Of a stretch of DNA of 64,000 bases, positions 25,701 to 38,712 are shown piece by piece (positions within the stretch are counted from its first letter, which is position 1; the number at the start of each line of letters is the position of its first letter). The DNA is from Edolisoma coerulescens (lineage: Eukaryota; Chordata; Aves; Passeriformes; Campephagidae), in contig VWZW01006253.1 in NCBI GenBank assembly GCA_013397115.1, forward strand, positions 967,987 to 1,031,986, in the 5' to 3' direction. The notes beneath the pieces are model-generated. The model was not told the DNA's origin. It did no database searches and worked only from the letters and a program-made list of their open reading frames with translations. Both the position numbers and the translations under genes were made by a program.

Positions 25701-28700
25701 TGTCTTGCTTAAAATCTTATTTGTTACTGTGAAGTATCAATTCATGTTCATGATGGCTGAAACAGGTTTTTAGTCTGTCCACTGTAAAACCTCTCTTCAT
25801 TCTCTCTTGATAAACATGAACTACATCACCACTTCTCTGGGTCAGTAAAGCCCATAACTGTGAGATCATTTCAGAGAAGATGGGCAAGAGCCATTGATTA
25901 GGTGCTCACTTTCAAGTCTCACCAATCTGTTCGTATAACACTTCTAGGATCAGACTTCCTGGTCAGCACTAATATTTAAAATGCTTTTCGAGGTGGCTGT
26001 CATGTCATAGTGCAAGATCCTTTTCTTCAGAAGCAAGAAGACACACATGCTTGTGCTGTGTTCACTCACACAGTGTATCTCTATCGCTGGTAAGAAGTGT
26101 ATCACCATAGAGGTATTTGGGGACCTTTGAGCTCCCCACCATATTATATACTCCAGGCCTTGGAAGTTCTGTATCCAAGGGGAAAAAACAACTGTGAGTG
26201 CAACCAGCAGTGAGAGCCAAGTCAGGAAATTAGATAATCCTCCTTCCTTCTCTCACCTAAGGATGAAACAAAATTAAATTCAGAATACACCTTTCTGTGC
26301 AAACAGGCAACCAAGCTGATATTGCTTGGTTTCATTACCTTCCTCATAAGAAAGAGTAGGGAAAAAACAAAAAGGCAAGCTACGACATGTACTACGAGTG
26401 TTTCTTGCAAGACAAATTTAGAGCCAGAATCAAATGGCAAAGCAGAGAAATGAGAGAAAAATGAATGGAGAAAGGATGGGAAAGTCTTAATCTTTAATAC
26501 ATGAAATTCTAATTGTATATTTTGCTGCTTAAAGAGAACCAAGGCAATAAGTAGGAATTTTCTTATTGATTGAAAAGAAAAACAGCTCAGGAAGTAGTTC
26601 CTCAACACTGATTATTTCTGATATCTCTGGAATTTCCAAATTATATTTGTTATAAAAAACAGTGGAGGATATTCCCCAATTTTGAAGTTCTTACTGGAAA
26701 AGGCATATTCTTATGTATGCACAAAATCTCAAATGCCTGTGAGACAAGAAGGTCCAGTTTGGTGTTTACTCCTTCCTTTTACTAGATAATGAGTATTTAA
26801 ATCAACTGATGAAAAAGTCTTAGCTTTAGCACAAAAACCTCTTAGTCAGGTATGGAGTTGGGGACAAATTTAGTTCCTTTTGCATTTTGGAGAAAGGAAA
26901 GGAAATATGTTTCATTATCATTTTGGCTTTCAAGGTAGCACATGGATTGCTGTGTTCAGGAAGTATTCAGCTCTGGAAACCTTCCTGTTTTCATTTAGCT
27001 TAGAGCTGTCTTATTTGTGGCATCTGTGGAGGAGTTCGAATTAAAACCCAGGAGTGACAGCAGTGCTCCCCTCTATGGCCTTGTCAGAGCATCGCCTTTG
27101 CAGCTTGATTTAAACTATTGTCATAGCTGACAGTAGCATAGCTGCTGCCTTCTGCAAGCTCACAGGAACTTGTAATTCTAAAAGAAGCCCCAAATGAAAT
27201 CTGAGATTCAGGTTGTACCTAAGCAATAATTTTAAGTAGCTCCACTTCTAGGTGCAGGGTGCTAATTGGGTGGTATTGATATACTAAATGAACACGCATC
27301 ATTGAAGTCTATTGTTGCATTGCTTTGTTTAAAATACGTAGTACTTTGCCAGCAGCAGCATGCTGATGGAAAACTGTCACAACAGCGATCAGTACAATCT
27401 GGGAGTTAAATTTGACTGAAACATATGTCTTCAATTTTAATAGCTCAACTTCCCAGATGCCCTAGAGGAGAATATTGCCTGAGAAGGAGCTTTTCATGTA
27501 AGAATAATTTGTGTTAAGTAGCTCAGTGATCTGTTTGTTAGGTTAGAGCTGACAGTTTGTTTATATTTCTAAAGGGGTATGATGAATGGGGGAGAAGTTG
27601 ATGCTAATTAGCCTAAATTGTTCCTAAGAATGCAGAGCACTTTGCCAGTTTCATTGTTTCTGTTTCTTTGCACATTTTCAATAATTGAATAGAGCTCAAA
27701 CCATTCATCATAATTTTAGGTAAGATGGAAATAAATGAATATAGCACGGGCTAGTCTGTGAGATGGAAGATGTAACTTTAAAGGTCAATTAGATAAGACG
27801 TCAAACCAGGACTAATGAAGCATTTTCTAGTTTGTTTCTATGAATATAACAATGTGAGTCATTTTAGATGAAAAAATAATTCTCTCTGACATGGTACTAG
27901 TATTAAACATTTCTTTCAAAACTTCTTTGTCTTATTAGCATAATGTTTTTGTCTTAACTCTCAGCTGTTACCTCTGACACTCCATGTAACAAAACATGCT
28001 ACTTTTCTGTTTACTGTATATCAGATACAATAAATCTAAAACGTCTGCTTTTGGGAGGACAAAAATATTGGTCAGGTGTGGTATGCAGAAGATGTTAGCA
28101 AAATGGGATGAAATGAATCAGAGGTATGACAAATGTAACAGCAGAGAAGCATTATTGTTGTTTGACTTCAGCATGCTCTACAACTCTTTGTTTTTAGGTT
28201 TGGGAAATGTAATTCTGCTCAAATTTGAAACATCCTATTCATACACAATAATTTTATGAGAATGTGTATTTTGTATCGAACATTTCCTTGATAAATTGAA
28301 GTTAGATTTGGGGAATGGGGACTTGGAATGTTCTGTTTTCAGTCCTTATACAAGACCATTCTTTTTTAATTTATGCACATATAATACCACAGGAAGAGAT
28401 GGTATAAATTTGTGGACTGTGGAGAATGAGTGAACATTTTTGAATCAGGATCTTTAAAAGGGGTGAAATTTGAGTATGATTAAGTTAGGAAAAAGGCTCG
28501 CTTACGGCGGAAGTCAGCGACTCTGTATACATTATAGGCATGTCATGGCTTTTAAAAAGTTATGTTAGACTTCTATACAAATTGCGAAGGAATTTGTATA
28601 ACCCCAAACAAAATTCTGTGTGGCTCTGAATTCTTGAAAAAGTATAAAATAAAGTAAAAAGGAGTGAAATAATAATAGTAGTTAGTATTCCGGTCAGGAG

Positions 28701-31700
28701 TGAGTGTTGCTGTAGGGCAGGCTGCATGGGTGTTTTGTTGGTCACTAATTTTCTTGGAAGGAAATGATCCCATGGCTTATGCTATCCGCGTTTGTGCATA
28801 TTTGCCCTATAATTGGCATTTATTAAGGGGACTTTTGGTTTGATGGATGACTGTCAGGGTATTGCCTGCTAGCTTTGATGCGGATTGCTTTTGCATGAGG
28901 TTTTTTTACATTAACTCATTAGAAACTCTGCTCTGCTTCAACATTCTCTTTATTTACCTTCTGAAAATGTGATACTTTTCAGCCCATGTTTCAAGGGACT
29001 TAGTGTGGTTTTATTTGTTTACCAGTGTTTTAATATGGACAGATGAAAAAGATACATAGCAGAAAAGTACTAAATTTTCAACCTGTGAACCTTGAAACTT
29101 TTAAGAGTTTCAGCTTAATTAGTTATCTTTGAAATGCTAATCTGCTAGCAAAATATCTTTGGTTTATAGCATTGACTTCTGTGTTCGTAAATTTTTTTTT
29201 AAGGGGAAAAAAAGGCAAGCAAAATCCAGTCCCATAAAAGCAGCAGGTATAGTAATATTTTCACAGCAGGTCGATATTCAATGAATGTTCAACAAATCCT
29301 GGATTGGTGTCTGAGACATATTAGTGGTTTCTTCAAGGCTGGATTGATTTGGTGTGTTCCTGTAATGTATCTGGGACAAAGGACTGTTAATTAGATTAAT
29401 TAGCTATAACATGATTTATAAGGCAGTTATAATAAAACTATGGTTACCCATGTATTTAATCGCATTGCCGTATTTTGATTTGGCATTTAGAAAAGCATAC
29501 AAAAGAAGTGGAAGTTGTGCATACTGACCCTGTCACTTTGAATGTTCCTTTAATAAAACATTTTCTCTACAAGTAGCTGTGCAAAGGAGAACAACAGCTT
29601 GCTGCACTAAGCAATGCTTCTCTTAGCGTGAGGAAATAATTGGAATGTTCAGCAGGTTAAATTCTTCCTCTGGGTTCACATTTGCAAGAAGAAAATTTGA
29701 TAGAAAACTTCCTACTTTTTTACGTTTTCATTTACTGCCTTGATGTTTTAATAAGGCATTGCACACCTTGTGCTTGCCACCCAAAAAAAAAAAGAAAAGG
29801 CAAAATTTTTTTTAAACTCCTGACTTATTTTCCTGTTTTCAGTTGATGCTTATGTAACACATTTCTTACAAGGCATAGTAAATGTAGAATAAAAATCATA
29901 ATGAGTGTTGTCATTCTGTATAGTTTGGGCCTGAAGATTTGAAGTAGACAATTGACAGAGTAATAGGACATGAATTCATCTTTTCTGCAGTGCAAGATAT
30001 TTTTGAAGGATCTGAAATTTATTTGTGTTGATCCTAAAATGAAGTGATGGATTTACTTGTTCCCAGTCTTGTGTATTACTTGTGCATGTTTTTAACTTGA
30101 ATGAGTGGATTCCTTGGACCATCTGACATGGTGAAGTCCAAGCATTTGTTCAGGGGTTTGCAAACTCACAGCTCTTTGGCTTGTACATTCTAGTTGCTGT
30201 AATTAGCTGTAGCTGTCTGAAATCTGGGACTTTTCTGTTAATTACAACTAATCTTGACCTTTTATGTCATGAGGAACTCATTTCTATTTCTGGCAGTAAG
30301 ACTTCAACAAGTATAATAAAGAATCTATTAACCAAATATAATCCTAATCTTATGAATTTGTAAATTAAAAGGCCTATTAACCTCACTGAACTGGAAAAAA
30401 GTTCATTGGCAGTGTTTGAAAAGTTCAGGTTTCTTATTTATTTTTCATGGCTTGATATAGTACCCACAAGATATCAATGCCAGACAAAACTGAAACTAAC
30501 TGACCAAGTATTTTGTTTATTTAATTTTAAAAATTAATTCTGTCTTTTACCCTTGTGTAGCAGGGGGTAGGAAATATGGAGCAACAGATTTGGCAGAAGA
30601 ATGTTTACTTGTGATTTAAGCTTTTGAGTTCAGCCTGAAAGAAGCCCCAAATACAGACCCGAGTGTGAATTATTAATGTTCCTGTGGTTGTGATGCCAGT
30701 ATAAGAGAAGCGGGGTTTATAGACACGTCAAACACAAGCATGGAAAACAATCAGTTGCTTATTCCGTGCTTCTTCTGAGTAAAAAGCTGAGCTTTGATTT
30801 TTACCAACAAAGAATTTGAGTGACACAAAATCAAAAAGTTGTTGCTATCCAGGGAATTTTGTTTTCACTGAAAGGATGATCAAATGATTCATTATTGAAC
30901 TTTACCAGCCACAAGTAGTTGGTGACAGTAGTGATCGGGTATCCTCTTCCTTACACACAATGAACAAACAAATGATGGAGACTACATAGTTTGTTCACAT
31001 ACATTTATATGGCTTATTTGACTACAGGGCTTGTCTAATAAGAAATGCAGAGGACTGCAAGTTGGACTTTGTCTTCTCTTGCTAGTTAAGCTGCTCTTCT
31101 GCTCTGTGTCTCTTTTAGCATATGTACAGCCAGTTAGAATGAGACATTGGGTACAGGTGGGAGAGAAAGAAAGTTTTAGGAGGACCATACCATAGAAAAA
31201 CTGGTTTGTTTCTACCCTGAAGTATTTTTCAAGGTTGATCACAAAGATCATGGGTATATTCCACAAATTGTCTGGTAGAGAAGTTTCTTGTAGTTGATCA
31301 TTCCACCCTTTAATGAAGTAAAAGTTTTTCATAGCTGAGATAAACAGTGTTTTACATCTTACTCTCTACCCACCATCTCTTAGCTTCTACTTCTGTCTAC
31401 ACTGTTCTGCTGGATGCAAAATTTTCTTCAGCTCCCACCTTCTTCACCCTTCCCTGCATGGACCAATGCAGAGAATGATTCATGTGGACGGGTCACAAAA
31501 AATGGAGCTGGGCTTTTGGCAGTGGGCAGCTGAGATTGTGATCCAGGAATTTTTACTGGCAGCTCCAGGTGCCATGCCCCCAGAAATGCGTGGCACAAGG
31601 AGGTTTCATCATTCATTGAAGCATTAACAGTTTTGAGCTGTGCCCATTAGTCTCACCTAAGCTTAGAACTTGATAATTTATGTTCATGAAACCCCAAGCT

Positions 31701-33656
31701 ATCTCCATTCCTTGAGCCTTTTGAGTTCTATTCCTGCCTGTGAAAGTCCGCACCTGCAATTTATTTGAGGAACAAGAAGGCTGATTAATACAATGAAAGA
31801 GGGGTGAGTTTGTAAAGGTCAGTACTGTCCTGGCTAAGTAGTATGCCCTGTGTTGTCAGTTAAACATGGAGAATCACTGCTGTTTCTGGCAACACCTATG
31901 GTATAGAAAGTGGAAAATGCCTAAAATGCCTATTTCAGTTAATGACCTGTTTACTCTGCTTTAAGCAGTTTTTGTTGAGTATTTTGACACCCTGAAAAAG
32001 ATAGAAAAGGACATTTTTTTAGTTACATGAAGATAACAAATCCCTTCTGGTATCACAGCTTAGAGAACCAAAGTCTGTGGATAGGTGGACAATAGAAGCT
32101 CTTAAAACATCACATATAGAGGATGCAGAGAAACAGACTTCATCTTCTTACGTAGCCAGTAACATACCAAACTCTAGATTCTAGTGTGTGTTTTCAGATG
32201 TCTTGGACAGAAAGTATGAAACATTTCTGAGAATCTAAATTTTTAATTAGCGCCTATCTTCCTTTACAGAAGTCAGAGATTCCCCTGACAGTCACTGAAG
32301 GTACCCAGATGGGAGCAGCCCTCAAAAATGCTTCTTGAGAATCTGACTGTATATTGCTGTGGGGGTCTAAGTCCCAAATCATTGTCATCCCATGTCAGGG
32401 ACTTTCCCTTTAAAATTTTTCATGTTCAGGTAAATTGCTACCATGGTAATCTGGTAAACCATGCACCAAAAATATTAAACCTACCCATTGGTACATACAT
32501 GTGTGAAAATTCTGCCTAGAACTTTGCATGAATGTGGCTCAATTAACTACTGCTTGCTTAACTAGCAAATACTTGTAAAATAAAACTGGAAAACAATTTT
32601 TGCCAAAAATGGTTTTAAATATGGTCCAAATATGTCATATATTTGGTTAAGATTAAAGGAATCCAGTGTGTAAGCAAACCTTTGAATACTGTGTGAAAAT
32701 GACAGCTTGGGGTGCAGATTTGAATTTGATATAAAATCACTAATTAAACGTTAATTCAGACTGAGATGGCCAGATCTGAGATGACTAGTTCCATCTCTGC
32801 TGTAAGGAAATACATTACAAAGTCTACATTTCTGCATTTACCATGCAAACCCCATCGCTGTTCCCGACATAGGTATGAAAAATAATGGTTTTAAGAGGAA
32901 AATTATGATTTAAACTGACCCTCTACTATTATGGAATGAGAAAATAAGCATCAGTGCTGTGTAGCTCTTTACAGTACAAAGCAAACGTGCTTTTGTTGGG
33001 TTTTTTTTTCAAGGACTCTATAGGAAATCTTTCTGTCTTCACTGGCTTTGCCTGTCAGGCACACAGAAGCTATGTTTAAGCTAGTAGACCTGGAAGCATT
33101 TCCAGCCTTGAGGGTCTGGGCATGTCCAAGACTGACCTCATCTCACGCTGCAGCAAAACTCAAGCAATGAACTAAGCCTTCTGCCTCACCCTGCACCCAC
33201 ATATCCCGACAGTGGGTTGAGACTCAGCTTTCCATCAGCTCCTTTCTCCTGTCCCCCCAGGTGCTATTGATTGATGGAAGGGAAACCTGAGTATGAGGCC
33301 AGATGGGAGCCAGACCATGCAATAGTTGATCGGCCTAATCCTGGTGATCAGGAGGCCAAGGTACACAGTCACATAAAATGCTCTGCATTAGGCCCCCCGC
33401 TTATTAACGTAGGTGCAGCCAAAAGGTAACTCATGAGCAGGAGCAGCTTGTGTACCTCTCAGCAGGTAGAGGAAGTTATTTATGATGTTGCTGTGTATTA
33501 ATCAAATAGTATATGTTAGCATGCTTAAAGGCTTTGGGTATCACTTCTCACTAATTCCCCGGCAGCTTTAATTTTACATAGTGAAGGAGAATAAATAAAG
33601 CTATATATAATACTGCATCTTCAAACAGGTCATGATAAACCATTGAAAGTGATAAG

Positions 33657-33717
33657 GAATCATTTCTTACATCTTATTGGCTATAGGAACACTTTTCCTA
33701 TCTATAAGAAATGATTC
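33657..33717. repeat. composite hairpin, 13-bp and 7-bp stems
   Basis: Outer arms GAATCATTTCTTA (33,657-33,669) and TAAGAAATGATTC (33,705-33,717) are perfect reverse complements. Nested inside are ATAGGAA (33,683-33,689) and TTCCTAT (33,695-33,701) around a 5-nt loop. The two stems are separated by a 13-nt bulge on the left and 3 nt on the right. A miniature inverted-repeat relic, a structured RNA or chance are all possible. Confidence 0.85.
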
Positions 33718-34883
33718 ACAGGGGAGAAGCCCTTTGCTTGTCGAAGGTTCTAGGCACTCCCACAAGCCAAGCCATTGAAAAGAACTGCATGTATTGAAAA
33801 TGGTGCTTTCTGCATTTTATACCTGACTGGGAGACAGCAGTATAAATAAACAGCATGATACCTGGTTAAAAAGAGTTAGTTACTTATGTATATTGGGAAA
33901 TTATAAAGATGTAGGAATTCTAGTCTTCTGAGGAAGGGTAGTTTCTAGCGGGTTTCTAATGTGCTTATTCAAAATGTTAAGTTACTCTAACTATTATTTG
34001 CCACCGTTAGAAGGCTGCAGAGATGTTCATATGACTGAATTTTGTTAAGTGAAAAATGGAAAATTGTGTGGGGTAAAAAAATTAATGTGAACACTTTCAA
34101 ATTTGAGACCAGACAAAAGAAAAGCTACCCATTTGAAATCTGGAGAACTTTACAATGCTGCAAGTAAGTAAAAGCAGATGTTGTAAAGTTTAGAAAATCA
34201 AGACATTATTTTCCTCTTTCCACTGAATATTTCTAAACACATTATAAATAAGCTTTGAAGTAGTACGAAATACTGTGTTTGTTTTGCTGATAGCATCTTT
34301 TCATAAAAAAAAATTTATCAGTGCTTGTTTAAGTTATGGACTAAATGATATCTCTGTGGCTAAACAACTGGCTGTATCTCTTGCAAATACAACACTAAAC
34401 TGCTTGCTGTGTCTGAGCCCTTCAAAAGCCTATCTGATTGATCTTCAGAGTTTAATTTTAAACAGATTAAATATTGTCTGTTTAGAGAATGCAAAAATTA
34501 GAGTAATCTTTTGCAAGTTCTTCAAAAGAATCTGGCTTTCTTTTGTTGCTGTAAAAAGTAGTTTTAAATCAAGAAATTGTTCTAAAACACTTAACGAAGT
34601 CAGTGAAACAGTCGTTTTGGGTGTCTGGCTCATTGTTTACATACAGTTAATGTTCATAGGCTTTAATAAGCAAATAAATCAATCTATATTTGTGATTGTA
34701 AAGGCGCCCATTGAAGATATTGTGCATTAAATCTTTCATGTGATTCTGTTAAGAGGAGACCACTGAACAACAGACTTGCAGAAGATTTGCCAGGTAGATA
34801 AAGTGTTTCCAAGTAGCAATCCTATGTTTGGGGATATGTGTATCAAAACCACTTGGGGACTGAAGGGAGACTGAGATTGCAAG

Positions 34884-34906
34884 CTAATTGAATTACATGT
34901 AATTAG
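34884..34906. repeat. TAAT-rich imperfect palindrome
   Basis: CTAATT at 34,884-34,889 pairs with AATTAG at 34,901-34,906, enclosing the exact 12-bp palindrome ATTACATGTAAT (34,892-34,903). A further GAATTAC follows. Repeated TAATT/AATTA cores are the preferred sites of many homeodomain factors, but such words are common in AT-rich DNA. Confidence 0.6.
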
Positions 34907-36497
34907 TGAATTACAGGTAGCCAGTCTTAATTTCAAAAACATTCCTACGTGACAATCTTGTCATTCCTCAATTAGTGAGTCCTGAGAACGGCTGTTGGGA
35001 ATGACAAAAGAATTAAGCAGTCATGATATTTGTCACCCTGTATTATCACACTATATTGATATACCTTCACACTAAGTGAATTCCCTTTTTGTGAGCCTGA
35101 GAGGGGAAGAAAAAGAAATTTTTGATCATTTTCATATTTTCAGTGCAAGTTTTGTGGTGAGCAGGCAGATACACAAATTGCAGCAAGTACTGGGTTTGAG
35201 TAGTTGATTATGTGAGAAATGCATTGACTTCAGCATCTTTATTTATCTGCTTGATTAGACTACAGTGTCAGAAACTGTAATCATATTCCCTTACAGATTT
35301 TTGGATCTGAGATTTGAATATACTGAATGAAATGAAACAGTTTTAGCCTTTGCAAAATTTTCACGCGTGTAGATTCCTTTGCATTCCTAGATGACAGAGG
35401 AGGAAGCATCCATGTGGAATTCCAAGATCATATATACAGGTGCAAATAGCATATGCAACACACAAGCAAATACCTCTCTGGTTATTTTAGATGGCCATAT
35501 TTGTGTTATTTGTTCTGGACTCTCTCAATAGCTCTTAGGATGTCCTTAGGTGTAATCATGGCTCTTTAAGATGTTTGTCATCTGACCTGCTTTAGCAGCC
35601 TTTTTTAGGGTAAGTCAAACTACGCAAAACAGTGCTTGTTTCTCTGACTGCAAAGTGAGTCTGCTCAGTTGGCTCACAGGCATCTGTGTTAGTTCAGAGG
35701 AACTTCCTTCCATGAACCCACAGTTTGCATAACTAGTTTCCTCTACACACTGCCTACTTTTTAAAATTCCTCTGGTTTTTGAGGGCAATGCTACATTTTT
35801 ATCACAGGAAACAGGTAAATTAAGCCGCAAGAATGCACACTGATGGCTCAGTGGAGTTTTGGTGACCACGACAGTGGAAGTAAAGCCATTTGGCCTAAAG
35901 ATGAGACAGAGGTCTTCATTTTGTCTGGTGCATCATTGTCTGGACCAAAGCTGTCTCAGACCTAAATCAGTTTGGAGTTTATGCAGTGCTGGTTCTATTA
36001 AACAGCTCACAGATGACTGACTATTGACTGCTATCAGTATTGCTTCATGCATGAGGCTGTGTATATTGCTGCATCAGTGAGAATGCAGTGCAGGGAACAC
36101 CAAGAAAGGGAAAATTTATATTTTCTTTCCATTCATGTAATTGTCCCATCAGTATTCTTATAACTCGTATATATCTGAAATCTGCATCTCAGGGCAGTTG
36201 TGTTCTGTCTGCAAACTCCATTTTACTTCCTTTCATTTTTGTTAATTCAATTATGTACTTTTCTGAAGCCCACTGTTCACCAACCTGCATGCAGCAGCAG
36301 GACCTTTCAATCAAAGCATCTCCTGCACTCCACTACTGACCTATTTCTATTTCTGTTGACCTCTGTGGTAAAACAGCCTTACTGACATTCCAGGTAGTGC
36401 AAAACATGGCAAGTCACTTTCATTTAGCAGAATTGTAAATTCCTTTGTTCCCTCTTTTCCTTATGTCTGTAGGCTATTTGGTGCTAGGAACCCTGAA

Positions 36498-36612
36498 TTT
36501 GTTTTGTTGGGGGTTTTTTTTGGTTGTTGGTCGTAGTGGTTTGATTGAGGGTTTTTTTGGGGCAGGGGACTAGGTGGGGTTATGGCTTTTTGTTTGTTTG
36601 TTTGTATTTTTT
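36498..36612. repeat. T/G-rich tract with G-quadruplex motif
   Basis: T-runs alternate with G-runs. At 36,549-36,579 the plus strand reads GGG, T7, GGGG, CA, GGGG, ACTAGGT, GGGG, which meets the canonical rule of four G-runs of at least three with loops of one to seven. The tract ends in (TTTG)n and a T-rich stretch before an acceptor-like CTGTAG. Confidence 0.85.
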
Positions 36613-38296
36613 ACTGTAGTCTGTAGATGAATAGTGAAAATAGTACAAGTACCCAAGCTGGCTGAGGATTAGAATGAAGCACAGCTTGTGTCACATATGC
36701 CAGCTTTCAGCCATCAAAAGGTTTTAATTTGGCCTTCAGAGAAACTAAATTTTGGCTTTACAGCCATAATGATTTAAAAAGTTTGAGAAGAAAAAAAAAG
36801 AGTGTTCAAAATACTTATGAAAACCACACACTACTAGGAAAATCTCTGTCACTGTATTTAAAATTGTTTTTTGAAAGTGGAAAAGTTGTAAAAGCATTTT
36901 GTTGTAATTTTTTAATGAATAAATTCTATTAGCATTCTTTGTCTCTTCTAGCATGAATTAGTTCATTGCATTATTTACTCTTGTTTTCAGAAAAGAAGCT
37001 CAGAATTCACTTACATGTGACCTACATATTTTTCTAATTTGTTAAAGAGTCCATTTCTCACCTTTAATCTTCTCAAAGAAATATGGATCCATCATTATCA
37101 ATGGTTTTACAGGATGTAGAATAGTTATTGCACAATAGCTCATTTTAATAAAGTTGCTAAAGTATTTGGGGCTGCATTCAGGAGATAGGCTTATTAAATT
37201 GCAGGGGTAACTGTAATCAGCCCAAATTCTGTGATCTTTGCTTGCAGAAGCAGGGCACAGTAGAAAATTTTACTTTTTTTAGTACATTCTCGTAGATATC
37301 TGCAGTGTCATGTATGCATCACATACATTAATGTTTGCACAGAAGATGTAATAAGCAAAGATGTCACATATAGTTCATACAGGACATACAGAATTTCTTT
37401 TTTTCACATGAAGTTTCTTCACATTGCACCACGTCCTTCAGCAGGCCACAGCATAAAACAATGCGATGCATTTATTTTTCTCTGCAACTAGACCTGCTTC
37501 TCACCACTTTCCCAGAAAGCACTTACCTGTCATTCTGGACTGTTCTGGCATTACCCTTCCATGTATCGTATTACTTTCAGCTCTTGCCTTGAAGCACATC
37601 TCTGAAAAGCTTCCCTTGCAGAAGGCTCTGCTATGACTTTAGAAATGCAAAGGGCTCTGCTAGAGGTATGAACTGCATCTAGACACTGTGATGTGTTTTT
37701 CATTACCAAGAATCTGGTCCTCACTAAATGACAGGGTAAATTCATTAAGAATATATAGTAACTATCCATGCTCTTTTTTTGACTCTTAACAGTGCAAAGA
37801 TGAATTACTGCTCCTGGCTAAGAACATCACTGCTTTCTATATTTTTTCATCTAATATTTCCTATTTTTCTTTGGGATGTATTTTTTGTTTTTCAAGCTTG
37901 AATATTATATTGGTGTGTCCTGTCTTTCCATAAGTTTATAAACTGTTTTTTGATGTGATAGAAAGGGTTTTTGTTTGTTGTAGTGACAGTGTGCTGATTT
38001 GGCACACACTGTTTAGGCTGCTAGAAGAGTATTATTTAAGAAGATGGAAAGTGGAAATTTTTAAGACCTGCACGTCGTAATCGACAGCAGGACAAGCAAA
38101 GTGATGGATGTGTGAGGAGGAAGATGTGTCAAAAATAAAAGTAAGAGGTTTTTTTGAAGTCTGGGGGTTACTTTTTCCTCAAAAAGGCAAAGATAATTAA
38201 ATTTGGGTACATTCCACTGATTAGTGAAGGAAATGGACATAATTCACAGCTGGACTGTTAACAGGACTTTTTGTTTATTGAAGAGAACATATTTTT
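36613..38296. other. AT-rich noncoding DNA
   Basis: No gene recognised. A minus-strand exon-like segment at 37,527-37,601 is discussed as a finding but is not supported enough to annotate as a gene. Confidence 0.55.
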
Positions 38297-38712
38297 TGAA
38301 CACTTCCATGGGTGGTGACAAGCACTTTCCTGGGCAACTATTTCCACCTTGACCATGCTTTCAGTGAAAAAAAAATCCTAATTAATTTAAACCTCCCTTG
38401 GTGCAACTTGAGGCTATTTCTTCTTGTCCTAATGCTTGTTACTTGGGAGAAGAGAACGTCTTCCCCCCCAGCTACACCTTCCTTTCAGGTAGCTGGTAGA
38501 GAGTGATAAGGTCACCCCTGAGCCTCCTTTTTTCCAGGCTGAACATGCCCAGCTCCCTCACCCATTCCTCTTAGAACTTGTGCTCCAGACCCTTTACCAC
38601 CTTCATTGCCATGCTCTGGACATGCTCCAGATGTCCTTCTTGTAATGAGGAGCCCAAAACTGAACACAGGATTTGATGTGGGATCTCACCAGTGGTGAGT
38701 AGAAGGGTAAAT
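38297..38712 (-). mobile_element. CR1 LINE internal fragment
   Basis: Minus-strand CR1, recognisable on the plus strand by gaacacttccatgggtggtg, then ttgaggctatttcttcttgt, a long block including cccctgagcctcc and aggctgaacatgcccagc, and ggagcccaaaactgaacaca. The 3'-most ~100 bp (octamer tail, gtttgggttggaagg block) is missing, so the copy is cut at both ends. Its right edge fades into ctcaccagtggtgagtagaa near 38,712. Several indels have destroyed the RT frame. The subfamily appears to differ from the copy at 3,806, because the block after the Lys-rich tail is organised differently. Confidence 0.93.

Larger units (their letters stand above)
22743..36497. other. long AT-rich noncoding stretch
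   Basis: Nearly 14 kb with no supported gene. Open frames reach 128 (26,222-26,608, minus) and 151 codons (34,275-34,730, plus) but show no domain, signal peptide logic or family likeness. Poly-A runs occur near 24,991 and 29,783. The segment 33,060-33,440 is richer in G and C and may be an old repeat or conserved element. A composite hairpin at 33,657 and a TAAT-rich palindrome at 34,884 are listed separately. Confidence 0.55.

Noticed and set aside
26222..26608. 128-codon open frame, minus strand
   Set aside because: Phe/Ser/Leu-rich with no family signature or supporting context.
28490..28530. Small CpG-containing patch (ggctcgcttacggcgg), considered as a U6-like or promoter fragment
   Set aside because: It does not match U6 snRNA beyond a few bases, and three CpG in 40 bp is not a CpG island.
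34275..34730. 151-codon open frame, plus strand
   Set aside because: Reads as hydrophobic and Lys/Asn/Ile-rich chance sequence with no recognisable domain. The opposite strand also has an open frame, as expected from composition.
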